From Entomospira nematocerorum (GTDB lineage: Bacteria > Spirochaetota > Spirochaetia > WRBN01), in the NCBI RefSeq assembly GCF_028748105.1, contig NZ_CP118168.1:1054001-1118000 (forward strand): a stretch of DNA of 64,000 nucleotides, read 5' to 3'. Positions 25,264 through 34,120 of the stretch are shown one piece after another. The stretch's first letter is position 1. Every line of letters starts with the position of its first letter. A program made the position numbers and the translations under genes. The notes under the pieces are model-generated. The model was given only the letters and a program-made list of their open reading frames with translations. It was not told the origin of the DNA and made no database searches.

Positions 25264-25662
25264 ATGAATGAATTAGTTATTTCTGCACAAATTCAAGAAC
25301 GTCTTGTAAAGCTAGAGACGACATTCCACCTCAGCCAAGAGAAAATAGCACAACAAGTTACACAAATACAGAATCAATTAAGTGCTTTGCATAAAGATTT
25401 TTATGCTACTCGTGGTGAGCTTAAAAGTGTGGATGCTTTAGTAACCCTTTTCACGACATTAGATGCAAAGGTAGAACAAGATAGGCAGAAGCGAGAACAA
25501 GATCACAAAGAACTGTTAACACTTTTATCACATAAAATGGATAATGATAAGCCTGTAAAGTGGGCATTATATTTTCAGAGTATTGTAAAATATTTAATGT
25601 GGCTCGTAATGGTTTTCACTGCAGTTGGTGTTGGGAATTGGTGGAGTGCTGGTTCTCATTAG
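25264..25662 (+). CDS. Coiled-coil protein with C-terminal membrane helix
   Basis: The 132-residue protein has about 95 residues of heptad-like, Gln-rich helix (IQERLVKLETTFHLSQEKIAQQVTQIQNQL...) and a single membrane helix near the C-terminus (YLMWLVMVFTAVGVGNWW). The layout recalls small phage or mobile-element membrane proteins of the Bdr or DUF1640 kind; no specific family is secure. It begins 4 bases after the second HTH gene with GGAGTAATATT ahead of the ATG. The last codons and the stop lie inside a 20-bp terminator stem. Confidence 0.65.
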   Translation: MNELVISAQIQERLVKLETTFHLSQEKIAQQVTQIQNQLSALHKDFYATRGELKSVDALVTLFTTLDAKVEQDRQKREQDHKELLTLLSHKMDNDKPVKWALYFQSIVKYLMWLVMVFTAVGVGNWWSAGSH

Positions 25663-25683
25663 GGAACCAGCACTCCACCAATT
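25636..25683 (+). terminator. Perfect 20-bp hairpin overlapping the stop codon
   Basis: Arms 25636-25655 and 25664-25683 are exact reverse complements with an 8-base loop that holds the TAG stop. The left arm encodes the last residues of the coiled-coil protein. The right side continues into ATTTAT. It probably terminates both this unit and the convergent gene at 25715. Confidence 0.75.
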
Positions 25684-25714
25684 ATTTATACGGGATTTAA
25701 ACGAAAATCCAGTT

Positions 25715-26437
25715 TTAACCAAGAATATAACTAAAACCAATAAAGAGTCCAGAGCTCAAGAGACTAGAAGATCGATTAGATAGTAATTCTAGATAGTGTG
25801 CTGCAACTTCTGGTGTTCGGGCTTTCGTCATTGAATAGAGTTTATCCATTAGAACTGGAGCGAATGTTGTTCGCCAACTAACGGTAATATATCCTACTTC
25901 ACTCTTTCCTAGGGGAATGTATACGCCTGTATCAAGCGTTACTATAAATCGAGTAGATACTTTTGGTGTAATTCCCATTGATGCAATACTATCACCAACG
26001 TTACCGATATTAGAGTTGATATAGTTTGGACGAGTATGATAGACGGGAGCTGTTGTAATGGCGATACCGGGTCCCGCGGCAATGTACCAATAGCTTACGA
26101 AGAACTTAATTAAAAAATCTAGATTAAATTCTTGCCAATTAGCCCTAATATTTGCTTCTTTATCCGTTGTGAATCTGGACACGGACATAGTGAATCCAGG
26201 GGTAAAAGCCAGCCATTCTGCAGCATGGATATCTGCGAGAAGAGAAAAAGCAAAATTACCACCAAGTCCTTGTGGGAAAATACCAACTTCTCCGGTTTCT
26301 AAATTGGCAAGCGGTGCAAAACTATAGTATGCTTCTCCGCCTAATCGTATTCCGAGACTAACTTCAGGATTATCATACGCAAAGCTTGTACTAATAAGTA
26401 TTGCTAGTAAACATGCGGGGAAAAAAACCTTTTTCAT
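25715..26437 (-). CDS. Outer-membrane beta-barrel-like protein
   Basis: The 240-residue protein has a signal peptide (MKKVFFPACLLAILISTSFA) and then alternating beta strands, such as VSLGIRLGGEAYYSF, FAFSLLADIHAAEWLAFTPGFTMSVSRF and EVGYITVSWRTTFAPVL. It ends SGLFIGFSYILG, with aromatic residues near the C-terminus as in outer-membrane barrels. An eight- to ten-stranded porin-like fold is likely; no named family is recognised. AAAAGGAGAATG precedes the start. It is a single-gene unit facing the HTH module. Confidence 0.65.
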   Translation of the reverse strand: MKKVFFPACLLAILISTSFAYDNPEVSLGIRLGGEAYYSFAPLANLETGEVGIFPQGLGGNFAFSLLADIHAAEWLAFTPGFTMSVSRFTTDKEANIRANWQEFNLDFLIKFFVSYWYIAAGPGIAITTAPVYHTRPNYINSNIGNVGDSIASMGITPKVSTRFIVTLDTGVYIPLGKSEVGYITVSWRTTFAPVLMDKLYSMTKARTPEVAAHYLELLSNRSSSLLSSGLFIGFSYILG

Positions 26438-26635
26438 TCATTCTCCTTTTAAATAGTATATAATATAATTAACTTTGTTATTCTATTATAAATAAGTAAA
26501 TTTGTCAATATATAAAGTGATATTAATTATGGATATCTGGATAGTTTTTTGCTAGATCTAGTATTTATTTGTTAAAATGTGCTATTCTATATAAGTAGGA
26601 TTGTATTATATTCATTACTACATGGAGGGATAGGA

Positions 26636-27655
26636 ATGCAAATAAGAATAATACACGCTTTGCTGATAGTTTTTTTCCTCGTGATACCATTTTGGTTATA
26701 CGCATCTACTGATGAAGACTATGAAGAGGGGTACTCTCGGGGATATCATGATGCAAAAGAACAGGTAGAAAAAGAGCATCAAGAAGCAATCAACCAAGCA
26801 AGAAACCAAGGTACTGCTGACGGAGAGGCAGAACGTGAGGCGTCTAGAAAAGAGCCTGCTACAGAGAGAAATACTCTGGAGGAAAGCTATCGACAGGGAT
26901 ACCGTGATGGGGTAGAAGACAGTCGGAAAGAGCGCGAAAGGCAAAGTGACTCACAAGAGGAACTTGATACAGCAAGTGAGAGTAATACAGAGCATATTGA
27001 TGAGAGTAAAGATCAAGGTGGATTTGAAATACATCCTCCACGAGAAAGACCACAAGAGCAACCACAAAAAATATTGGAAGATGATAGAGATCCAGTGTAT
27101 CAATTGAGCCTAAATTTTTCTAACTTGTATATGTGGAATATATTAGGGCTATCATCTTTATCATCTAAAATTGATTATATATTTCAATTAAATAATACGG
27201 TGCTTCTTACAGAGAGTTTTGGCTTTGGATTTAACATTGGGATGAACCGCAGTAGTATGGGAATAAGACTCAATTTTTATGATGGATATGATGAATTTTT
27301 GTATAGTAAAACAGCTGATCTTATTCATTATGGGCTTGACTTAAATTTATTATTCCATACACGCTTACCAGTTGGTAGATTCTTCGCTTTTACCATGGAC
27401 GTAGGTTGGTTTTATACATATAATATCACCCAAAAAGTTAAAGGTCTTAGTTTGTCAGAAGAGATCGCTTATGAAAAGAGTGATATTTCTGCAAATTATA
27501 TTCATATGCATGGTCCAATATTCCAATTTGGATTTGAAGTGGGGAGTATGAGGTCACTTGGTGTTTATGTTCCTTTTGGATATACGTTACGCTATAAGGT
27601 ATCTCATACAACTTTTATGCATGGATTTTATGTTGGAGTAGGATTAAAAATTTAG
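26636..27655 (+). CDS. Outer-membrane protein with GY-x-x-GY-x-D stalk repeats
   Basis: From the ATG at 26636, preceded by GGAGGGATAGGA, the protein has a signal peptide (IIHALLIVFFLVIPFWLYA). A highly charged stalk of about 140 residues follows, with two copies of a GY-x-x-GY-x-D-type motif (EEGYSRGYHDAKEQ and RQGYRDGVED). The last 190 residues are beta-rich with many aromatic residues (FGFGFNIGMNRSSMGIRLNFY ... GFYVGVGLKI), ending like an outer-membrane barrel. The charged repeat may be a coiled stalk in the periplasm. An earlier in-frame start at 26579 lacks a ribosome-binding site. Function unknown. Confidence 0.62.
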   Translation: MQIRIIHALLIVFFLVIPFWLYASTDEDYEEGYSRGYHDAKEQVEKEHQEAINQARNQGTADGEAEREASRKEPATERNTLEESYRQGYRDGVEDSRKERERQSDSQEELDTASESNTEHIDESKDQGGFEIHPPRERPQEQPQKILEDDRDPVYQLSLNFSNLYMWNILGLSSLSSKIDYIFQLNNTVLLTESFGFGFNIGMNRSSMGIRLNFYDGYDEFLYSKTADLIHYGLDLNLLFHTRLPVGRFFAFTMDVGWFYTYNITQKVKGLSLSEEIAYEKSDISANYIHMHGPIFQFGFEVGSMRSLGVYVPFGYTLRYKVSHTTFMHGFYVGVGLKI

Positions 27656-27664
27656 GAGAAATGT

Positions 27665-28075
27665 ATGAAAATAGAACGATTTTTTGTAATCTTGTTACTC
27701 GTATTGATCGTTAATATCTCATCTATTTTTGGCCAGAATGGGCAAACAGAAGAACATGATTCTCCTGATTCAGCTATTATCAGTGAAGAGTCAGAGAGTA
27801 GTAATACTTTGTCGATTGAAGAAGAAGCACGTAAGCGTGAAGATGCGTATCTTTCTGGTTATAATCAAGGGTATCGAGATGCCATTCGTGATGAAAATGA
27901 TCGGAAACAATCTCGCCAAGCGGAGATAGATGCAGTCTATCAGCAGGCGAAAGATGAAGCTCGTAATAAGGATTCTATGGGAGAAGAGAGTAGTGAATCA
28001 TCTTCATCTTATGACGAAACGTATGATAGGGGTTATGATCATGGTCAAGAGGATGCAGATACGTTAGGCTGGTAA
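27665..28075 (+). CDS. Secreted stalk-only relative of the upstream protein
   Basis: Nine bases after the previous stop, this 136-residue protein has a signal peptide (FFVILLLVLIVNISSIFGQ) and an acidic, Ser-rich chain. It carries the same motif style (LSGYNQGYRDAIRDEN and DRGYDHGQEDA) but has no barrel. It is co-transcribed with the barrel gene; GGAGAA precedes the ATG. It may pair with the stalk of its neighbour. No catalytic motif is seen. Confidence 0.58.
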   Translation: MKIERFFVILLLVLIVNISSIFGQNGQTEEHDSPDSAIISEESESSNTLSIEEEARKREDAYLSGYNQGYRDAIRDENDRKQSRQAEIDAVYQQAKDEARNKDSMGEESSESSSSYDETYDRGYDHGQEDADTLGW

Positions 28076-28343
28076 AGGATAACAAAAAATACACGTTGAT
28101 AATAATTCGGATAATGTATTGGTGTATGATTAGCTTAGATTGTGGCCATTGATGGCCTCCATATATGAATATATCCGGTGATGATAATGTATAAATAGTT
28201 CTATTTGATTAATTATATATGTGTTTGGATAGATTATTTCCTTTAGTCTTTTAAGAAAGCAAAGTCTAGCAATGTTATTAGTTGTATATCATAATAATTC
28301 TACTTACATGTATATTGATCTAGCATGTATACTTTATGATGAG
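28076..28343 (+). other. Non-coding stretch ending in a strong terminator; possible small RNA
   Basis: No convincing coding frame is seen. The stretch contains a small GC-clamped hairpin (GGCCA-TTGA-TGGCC, near 28144-28157) and ends in a terminator 270 bases past the preceding gene. Either the upstream mRNA has a long 3' end or a separate small RNA is made here. The next 340 bases (28377-28720) are A+T-rich and hold only a weak GACCT/AGGTC hairpin. Confidence 0.3.
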
Positions 28344-28376
28344 AGTCCTTTGTTCAGTTTGACAAAGGACTTTTTT
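28344..28376 (+). terminator. Rho-independent terminator
   Basis: A 10-bp perfect stem (AGTCCTTTGT / ACAAAGGACT, loop of 8) is followed by six T residues. This is a textbook terminator for a rightward transcript. Confidence 0.85.
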
Positions 28377-28720
28377 GAAATTATACTTATTTTGTTTGTA
28401 GTTATATTACCGTAGGTTCCACTTTATTTATAAAGACCTTTAATAGGTCATGAAAATAGAGGATTATGTAAATAAAGGAAAATTTACTATACCATATTTT
28501 CTATTTTGATCGTGGTCTCATTCCTGCGATTAATAGAATAAAAGATTGATCCTGATTTCTATAGATAATCATATAATTTATTGATATTCTTAATTTATTA
28601 AATATTTATTTGAATATTTATAGTTGTTAAATCTATATATTAATTATATATAGTGTTCTTGACCATCTAATAAAAAATCGTTAGCATATAAACTATTCTG
28701 TTCGAAAAAAGGAGCTAAAA

Positions 28721-29164
28721 ATGAGAGAGATAGGGACAGTACGATATTTATCATGTGATGATTATGACAAAGGTTATTTAGAGTTATTAGGATATTTGAC
28801 CGTAGTAGATGCGGAGAAGATTTCTCCTGTAGATTTTTGCACATTTGTTGGAGAGTTAGATCATAAACATAGAGTCTATGTGATTACTGATCGTGATGAA
28901 AAAAAGGTTATTGCAACAGGAACCCTTCTTGTTGAGAATAAAATTATTCATGGTTGTGGTAAGGTTGGCCATATTGAGGATATTGTTGTTCATGAGGAGT
29001 ATCAGCGTCAGCATATTGGAATGAAGATGATTCAAAAATTAACAGAAGAGGCGGAGCTTGCCGGTTGTTATAAGATTATTCTTGATTGCACGGATAAGGT
29101 CTCCCCTTTTTATGAGAAGTGTGGATTGCATGTCTGCGGACTAGAAATGTCTCTCTATTTATAA
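28721..29164 (+). CDS. GNAT acetyltransferase, GNA1-like
   Basis: The 147-residue protein is a GNAT acetyltransferase. Motif A is VGHIEDIVVHEEYQRQHIGMKMIQKL, where Q-R-Q-H-I-G replaces the usual acetyl-CoA loop R/Q-x-x-G-x-G. The end, AGCYKIILDCTDKVSPFYEKCGL, closely matches the glucosamine-6-phosphate N-acetyltransferase (GNA1) signature. If that is its role it would make GlcNAc-6-phosphate from glucosamine-6-phosphate, a route usual in eukaryotes and unusual in bacteria, which normally use GlmU. AAAAAAGGAGC precedes the ATG. It is a single-gene unit with its own terminator at 29198-29220. Substrate is inferred from similarity only. Confidence 0.78.
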   Translation: MREIGTVRYLSCDDYDKGYLELLGYLTVVDAEKISPVDFCTFVGELDHKHRVYVITDRDEKKVIATGTLLVENKIIHGCGKVGHIEDIVVHEEYQRQHIGMKMIQKLTEEAELAGCYKIILDCTDKVSPFYEKCGLHVCGLEMSLYL

Positions 29165-29197
29165 TGAAAGATTAAGAGTAGATTGTATTTTAAGCAT

Positions 29198-29220
29198 GGA
29201 CCTCTCCATGAAAGAGGTCC
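29198..29220 (+). terminator. Terminator hairpin after the GNAT gene
   Basis: An 8-bp perfect stem (GGACCTCT / AGAGGTCC, loop of 7) followed shortly by GTTTT lies 34 bases past the stop. Confidence 0.55.
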
Positions 29221-29242
29221 GTGGCGTTTTCCAAATTGGCTA

Positions 29243-29582
29243 CTAAGACCTTCCTGGAATTTCTACTAGTAAATATTGAAAATGATTATTTTGCATCTTA
29301 ATATTTTGATCATCTAATGGCATGATTTCACTATACCTTTTCCAGATTAATGTATAATTGCGTAAAAGTTGAATAGCACTTTGACGGGATGAAGATGTTT
29401 CCGTTCCCTCCCATTGCATGGTTGTTGGTGTTTTCATTCCATCGAAAATGTTAAATTGCTGTGACTTGCCTTAGCAGATGTGTTTATTGGATTTGTCATG
29501 CTAATGCAAATTGAAAGTCAGCTTCTGAATGAAATATAGGTCGAATTTTAGCTAGATTTTCCATAATGTCATGTAAATTCAT
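29243..29582 (-). pseudogene. Remnant of an FHSEADFQ-family protein (internal deletion, stop, frameshift)
   Basis: On the minus strand an ATG at 29582, behind CAGGAG, reads MNLHDIMENLAKIRPIFHSE and ADFQFALA, then TGA where the family has Trp (ALAWQ). Farther on, in another frame, 29437-29243 encodes LLRNYTLIWKRYSEI ... FQYLLVEIPGR. Intact relatives, as I recall them, start with FHSEADFQHALAW and end with L-x-G-x-Y-x-x-x-W-x-x-YS...FRYLLV, with about 150 residues between. Here the two ends remain and the middle is lost. The family is unassigned but is often met near restriction or defence genes. The gene lies just left of the type IIG gene. Confidence 0.7.
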
Positions 29583-29715
29583 GTGATATACTCCTGAGTA
29601 GCTCTTGATATAGCCTATAATAACACAAGATAAGAATCTTATCATTATCATTGATAGAAGAAATGAGTTGTGGTATACTAGGCATCATCATTGTGGGGAT
29701 AAAGAGGATATTTTG

Positions 29716-32700
29716 ATGTTAGATATCGAGAGCTTAGAACTCTTTTTAGGAACAAATCGTGTGATCAGTACAGTTGAAGATTCTGAATTACAACTATTTA
29801 AAAAACGATTTAAACAATTCGTTACAAATATAGATTCGGTTCGAGTGAACAACGGTAAAGAGTCGGCAATTGAGGAAGCTATTCGTGGGTTGATGTCAGG
29901 TGTCTTCAGTCGTAGTGATAGTAAACTGGACTTAACGAAACAAGATAACTATGACATTGTTGTTCGCAAAAGCGATGGAGAAATCGCTACACTGGTTGAG
30001 TGTAAAAAGGTTAGTGCTAGCGCAATGTCTACTTTTGAGAAGTTCAATAGCAAGGCATTACAACAGCTTATTTACTATTATTTGAAAATTGTAGTGAAGA
30101 ATGCAAAAACGAAGCCAACGTTCGAGCCGAATCTTACCATGAAGAATCTTATGATTAGTGATGGCTATACATGGTTTGTGTGGGAAAATCAGAATTTTTA
30201 TGATTTGATTAAAGAGAAATTTACCTACAATGAGAGTAGAACCACCCTAGCGAAGGTTTATAGTCAGATTACAAGGAGTGAAGAGACCTATCCGATTATT
30301 AAAAAGTACATTGATCAAGTGGGTGAGGATAAGTTTCGGCAGAAGTGTGCGTATCTGGATTTGAGTAAACTTACTAGTGTAGAAGACCTTAGCGAGAAAG
30401 AGTTACGCTTACTGTATCACTTTTTTTCTGCATCAGTTTGGCTTGGGCAGAGTAGCTATTTGGATCCCAATAGCTTAAATAAAGAATTTTATCATGAGTT
30501 GCTACATGTTATGGGGTTACAAGAGGTCGATATGAAGGGTGGTAACGATGGTGATGGCATGAAGGTCATCGTGCCAAACCCTAATGCTGAGTACTCCTTG
30601 TATGATCAAGTGCGTCGTAATTGGGAGGATTCTGTACCGGCTAGCACGACTATGCATGAGGGCATCCTAGAGAATATTATTCCCTGGGTAAATCGAGTAT
30701 TATTTCTGAAGTTATTAGAGGCTCATATCATCACAGCAAGAGATAAAGATGAGCTCAGTAATGAGGAAAAGCGTAGTAGTCCGTTCGCTTTTATGACACA
30801 TGGGGAGGCCATCAAGGAGTGGTCTGATCTACAAACGCTCTTTTTCAAGGTATTGGCCATTGAACATGATAAGCGTGAAGAAATTCCTAGCTACTTTAGA
30901 CATGTCCCATATCTCAATAGTTCGCTGTTTACTTATAATGCAAGCGTGGAGCAGGTGAAAATCAGCGAGTTAGCAACAGGAAAGAAGATGCGAATTCACC
31001 ATAAGTCAGTCTTGACGGGGATGGAGGAAGAAGAGCTACCACTGATTGAGTATCTACTGAAATTTTTGAGCGCTTATGACTTTAGTACCGACGGTAAAAG
31101 TACAATACGTGGTATAGAAGCAAATATGATCAATGCAAGTGTTCTAGGTAAGGTCTTTGAAAAACTCAACGGCTACAAGGATGGTTCGTTTTACACACCA
31201 AGCTTCATCACGACGTATATCTGCAAAGAGAGTATTCAGCAGGCACTGATCGGGCGAGTGAATGAGGCGTTACAGCTGGAACAACCTTTTCATTATTATC
31301 ATGAACTTAAGGATGCCTTTGATGATTGGCATGATCGTAGAAGTAAGAACGTTGAAGTGGTACAAGATATCATTCGTAGCCTTACTGTATTGGATCCAGC
31401 CGTAGGCTCTGGACACTTTTTGGTTTCGGCACTGAATGAACTCATGCAGGTACGGTATGACTTTGCCATGCTACAAAAGATGGGAGCTACGCTAGAGATT
31501 GTCAATGATGAACTGCTTATTCGTGATCCACAGAGTTGCGATGTGCTACGTTATAGCGTCTATCGTGCTAAGACACAAACGTTTCAACAAGAGCTATTTC
31601 ATGCCAAACAAGAGATTATCGAGAACAACCTCTTTGGGGTGGACATCAACAGTAAGAGTGTCGAGATTTGTCGCTTGCGTCTGTGGATAGAGTTACTAAA
31701 GAATAGCTATTATCAACTAGATGAGAAGCGTCCCACTGATACCCTCGAAATGCTCAAAACAACCTACGACTATGTGGGTATGGCAACACTCCCCAATATC
31801 GATATCAATATTAAAACTGGTAACAGCTTGATCTACCAAATCCCACTGAATGATAAGAGTGATGACCTCATGCGGAATACGCTTCTGGAACACCTCAAAG
31901 AGTACAATCAAGCTGTGCAAGCCTATAAACACGTGCGACATCGTGCGGAGAGAAAAGAGCTGGAGGCAACAATCAAAGAGCTAAGTGAGCATACTATTCC
32001 TTCAGACCTCATATTTAAAGGACAAGAGAGCGAGCTAGGTACCGAATGGCGATACCTCTTTCCCGAGAGTTTGGATAAAGCGAGCGGGGCGTTCATCGGC
32101 TTTGATGTAGTAGTAGGGAATCCGCCCTATATTCAGCTACAGAGCATGCAGGAGAGCATCAAGAAACGCTATGAATTAATGCAGTATCAAACGTTTACTA
32201 AGGCTGGTGATATCTATATGCTCTTTTACGAGTTAGGTATTCAACTACTTCGGGGGAAGTCATGGGGACAGATGGGCATGGTTACCAGTAATAAGTGGCT
32301 TATGGCAAATTATGGTGAGAAGCTCCGAACATACCTGATGGAAAAGGTGAAGATTAACACCCTGATTGATTTTAACGGATATAAAGCATTCGAAAATGCT
32401 ACCGTGGATGTGAATATCCTCATAACCAGCGAAAATCAACGTATCGACCCCGTTTACTACAGCTTTCCTAGCCGGTGGAAGCCTGAAGGGGGAGAGATAC
32501 TCAATTTGTATGACGAGCTAGCCAAACAGATGCCGATGCAACTGCTAGCCAAAGCTGATCGCTTTATCTTGAAACAAAAGGCAGAGCTGGATATCTTGCA
32601 GAAAGTGCAAACATTAGGCAAACCACTGGGTGAGTGGGATGTTACGATAAATTTTGGGATAAAGACAGGATTGAATGAAGCCTTCTACCTAAGGACTGAG

Positions 32701-33429
32701 CAAAAGGATGCGCTGATTTCCCAAGATGCCAAGAGCGCCGAGATCATTGTGCCCATGCTACGCGGAAGGGAGATTATGCCCTATCATCAAAGTGTAGAGA
32801 ATAAAGAGTGGCTGATTGCCACCTTTCCAGCTAGGCAAATCAATATTGATGACTATCCTGCGGTAAAGCAACATTTGATGCAGTGGTATGATCAACTTCA
32901 ACAGACGGGAGCAAGAGGTTCTAGAAAAAAGACACCTAATAAGTGGTTTGAAACCCAAGATAGCATTGCCTTTTGGGAGGATTTTGCTAAGCCTAAAATT
33001 GTGTATACAAACATAAGTAAATATATGACACTTATCTATGATGATGTGGGGATTTATAGTAATGATATGAGCTTTATTATTACATCTAATTGTCAGCAAA
33101 TGCTTAAGTATCTTACGGGATTGTTTAACTCACATCTCTATTTTTATCTTTGGAGCTTTTATTTACCGACTCTTGGAGGCGTGGGATATAAAGCTAGCAA
33201 GGTCTTCATGGTGCAGGTGCCTATCCTCGTCCCCACGCCAGAGCAAGAGGCGCACGTGGTGGCATTGGTAGATGCGATTATCCAAGCCAAGCAAACCGGC
33301 AAGCCCTCCATTGCCTTAGAGCAAGAGTTGGATGACTACATCTTTACCCTTTATGGCTTAACCGATGAGGAGATCGCCATCATTAAGAGTGTACCCAAAC
33401 CCATCAAAGAGGTTGGGATAACTCGCTAG
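29716..33429 (+). CDS. Type IIG restriction-modification enzyme (Eco57I-like)
   Basis: The protein of about 1237 residues combines nuclease, methyltransferase and target recognition. Near the N-terminus, ESAIEEAIRGL, NYDIVVRKSDG and LVECKK make a PD-(D/E)XK nuclease core. In the middle, GSFYTPSFIT and LDPAVGSGHFLVSAL are the SAM-binding motif I region, followed by NNLFGVDINSKSVEICRLRLWIELLK. FDVVVGNPPYIQLQ is the catalytic NPPY of an adenine N6-methyltransferase. The last 500 residues include TaqI-like specificity segments. It would cut and methylate DNA asymmetrically as a single chain. The ATG at 29716 follows AAAGAGGATATTTTG. Its codon use is more G+C-rich in the second half than its neighbours, which suggests transfer. 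Confidence 0.9.
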   Translation: MLDIESLELFLGTNRVISTVEDSELQLFKKRFKQFVTNIDSVRVNNGKESAIEEAIRGLMSGVFSRSDSKLDLTKQDNYDIVVRKSDGEIATLVECKKVSASAMSTFEKFNSKALQQLIYYYLKIVVKNAKTKPTFEPNLTMKNLMISDGYTWFVWENQNFYDLIKEKFTYNESRTTLAKVYSQITRSEETYPIIKKYIDQVGEDKFRQKCAYLDLSKLTSVEDLSEKELRLLYHFFSASVWLGQSSYLDPNSLNKEFYHELLHVMGLQEVDMKGGNDGDGMKVIVPNPNAEYSLYDQVRRNWEDSVPASTTMHEGILENIIPWVNRVLFLKLLEAHIITARDKDELSNEEKRSSPFAFMTHGEAIKEWSDLQTLFFKVLAIEHDKREEIPSYFRHVPYLNSSLFTYNASVEQVKISELATGKKMRIHHKSVLTGMEEEELPLIEYLLKFLSAYDFSTDGKSTIRGIEANMINASVLGKVFEKLNGYKDGSFYTPSFITTYICKESIQQALIGRVNEALQLEQPFHYYHELKDAFDDWHDRRSKNVEVVQDIIRSLTVLDPAVGSGHFLVSALNELMQVRYDFAMLQKMGATLEIVNDELLIRDPQSCDVLRYSVYRAKTQTFQQELFHAKQEIIENNLFGVDINSKSVEICRLRLWIELLKNSYYQLDEKRPTDTLEMLKTTYDYVGMATLPNIDINIKTGNSLIYQIPLNDKSDDLMRNTLLEHLKEYNQAVQAYKHVRHRAERKELEATIKELSEHTIPSDLIFKGQESELGTEWRYLFPESLDKASGAFIGFDVVVGNPPYIQLQSMQESIKKRYELMQYQTFTKAGDIYMLFYELGIQLLRGKSWGQMGMVTSNKWLMANYGEKLRTYLMEKVKINTLIDFNGYKAFENATVDVNILITSENQRIDPVYYSFPSRWKPEGGEILNLYDELAKQMPMQLLAKADRFILKQKAELDILQKVQTLGKPLGEWDVTINFGIKTGLNEAFYLRTEQKDALISQDAKSAEIIVPMLRGREIMPYHQSVENKEWLIATFPARQINIDDYPAVKQHLMQWYDQLQQTGARGSRKKTPNKWFETQDSIAFWEDFAKPKIVYTNISKYMTLIYDDVGIYSNDMSFIITSNCQQMLKYLTGLFNSHLYFYLWSFYLPTLGGVGYKASKVFMVQVPILVPTPEQEAHVVALVDAIIQAKQTGKPSIALEQELDDYIFTLYGLTDEEIAIIKSVPKPIKEVGITR

Positions 33430-33560
33430 TATAGTGTTAAATTCCATCAATGTGGAAAGTATCTCTGTTAAATAACAAGACTGCCGGATATGGCGCTTGT
33501 TATTTTTCGTTTACTATGTTATATTTATTTACATTATTTAGATGTGTAAAGGATGGAATG

Positions 33561-34046
33561 ATGAAAAAATTGTTATTACCGTTGGTGTTGATTGCCATGA
33601 TGGGATTGGTGAGTTGTAATAGTAAGGCTGATGTTGTTAAAGCGTCCAGCTTAGCATTTGATAAAACAGAAATCACTCTCGATGGATCTGGAGAAGCAGA
33701 AATCACTATTACTATTCACATTGATGGAGAAAAATTTTCAGGTACAACGGACGATTTAACGAAAAAAGGTTATATCATTTTTGGTTGGGAAAGTGATGTT
33801 AGTTGGAAAGAGTTTTGGAATGAAAAAGACTCTGCTTATCAAATTTGGGCACTCTCTAATGAGAATGCAAACGACTTAGTTATTGGTGGAGAATCGGTAA
33901 ATGATAAGGCTTTTAGCAAAAATCTTACGATTCACTTATATAAAATTCCTACAGGCATGGATCCTAGTGGTGATGATATAATATTAGTTCCTGAGTGGAC
34001 AAGTGTTGCTTCCCTTACATTGAAAGTCAATGTCCCTGCCATGTAA
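33561..34046 (+). CDS. Lipoprotein of unknown function
   Basis: From the ATG at 33561 (or 33558), behind AAAGGATGGA, the 161-residue product has a lipoprotein signal (LLLPLVLIAMMGLVSCNSK). A domain with Ig- or adhesin-like beta strands follows (AFDKTEITLDGSGEAEITITIHIDG). The frame is open to 33450 but that part has no ribosome-binding site and would hide the lipobox. A terminator lies at 34121-34153. It sits between the type IIG gene and a decayed HEPN-like gene and has no obvious link to either. Confidence 0.65.
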   Translation: MKKLLLPLVLIAMMGLVSCNSKADVVKASSLAFDKTEITLDGSGEAEITITIHIDGEKFSGTTDDLTKKGYIIFGWESDVSWKEFWNEKDSAYQIWALSNENANDLVIGGESVNDKAFSKNLTIHLYKIPTGMDPSGDDIILVPEWTSVASLTLKVNVPAM

Positions 34047-34120
34047 TAGGAAATAATCTACTTAAAAATAAGACTAATATAAGAGTTATTTGTATTAAAT
34101 AAATCATTGCATGTTGATGA

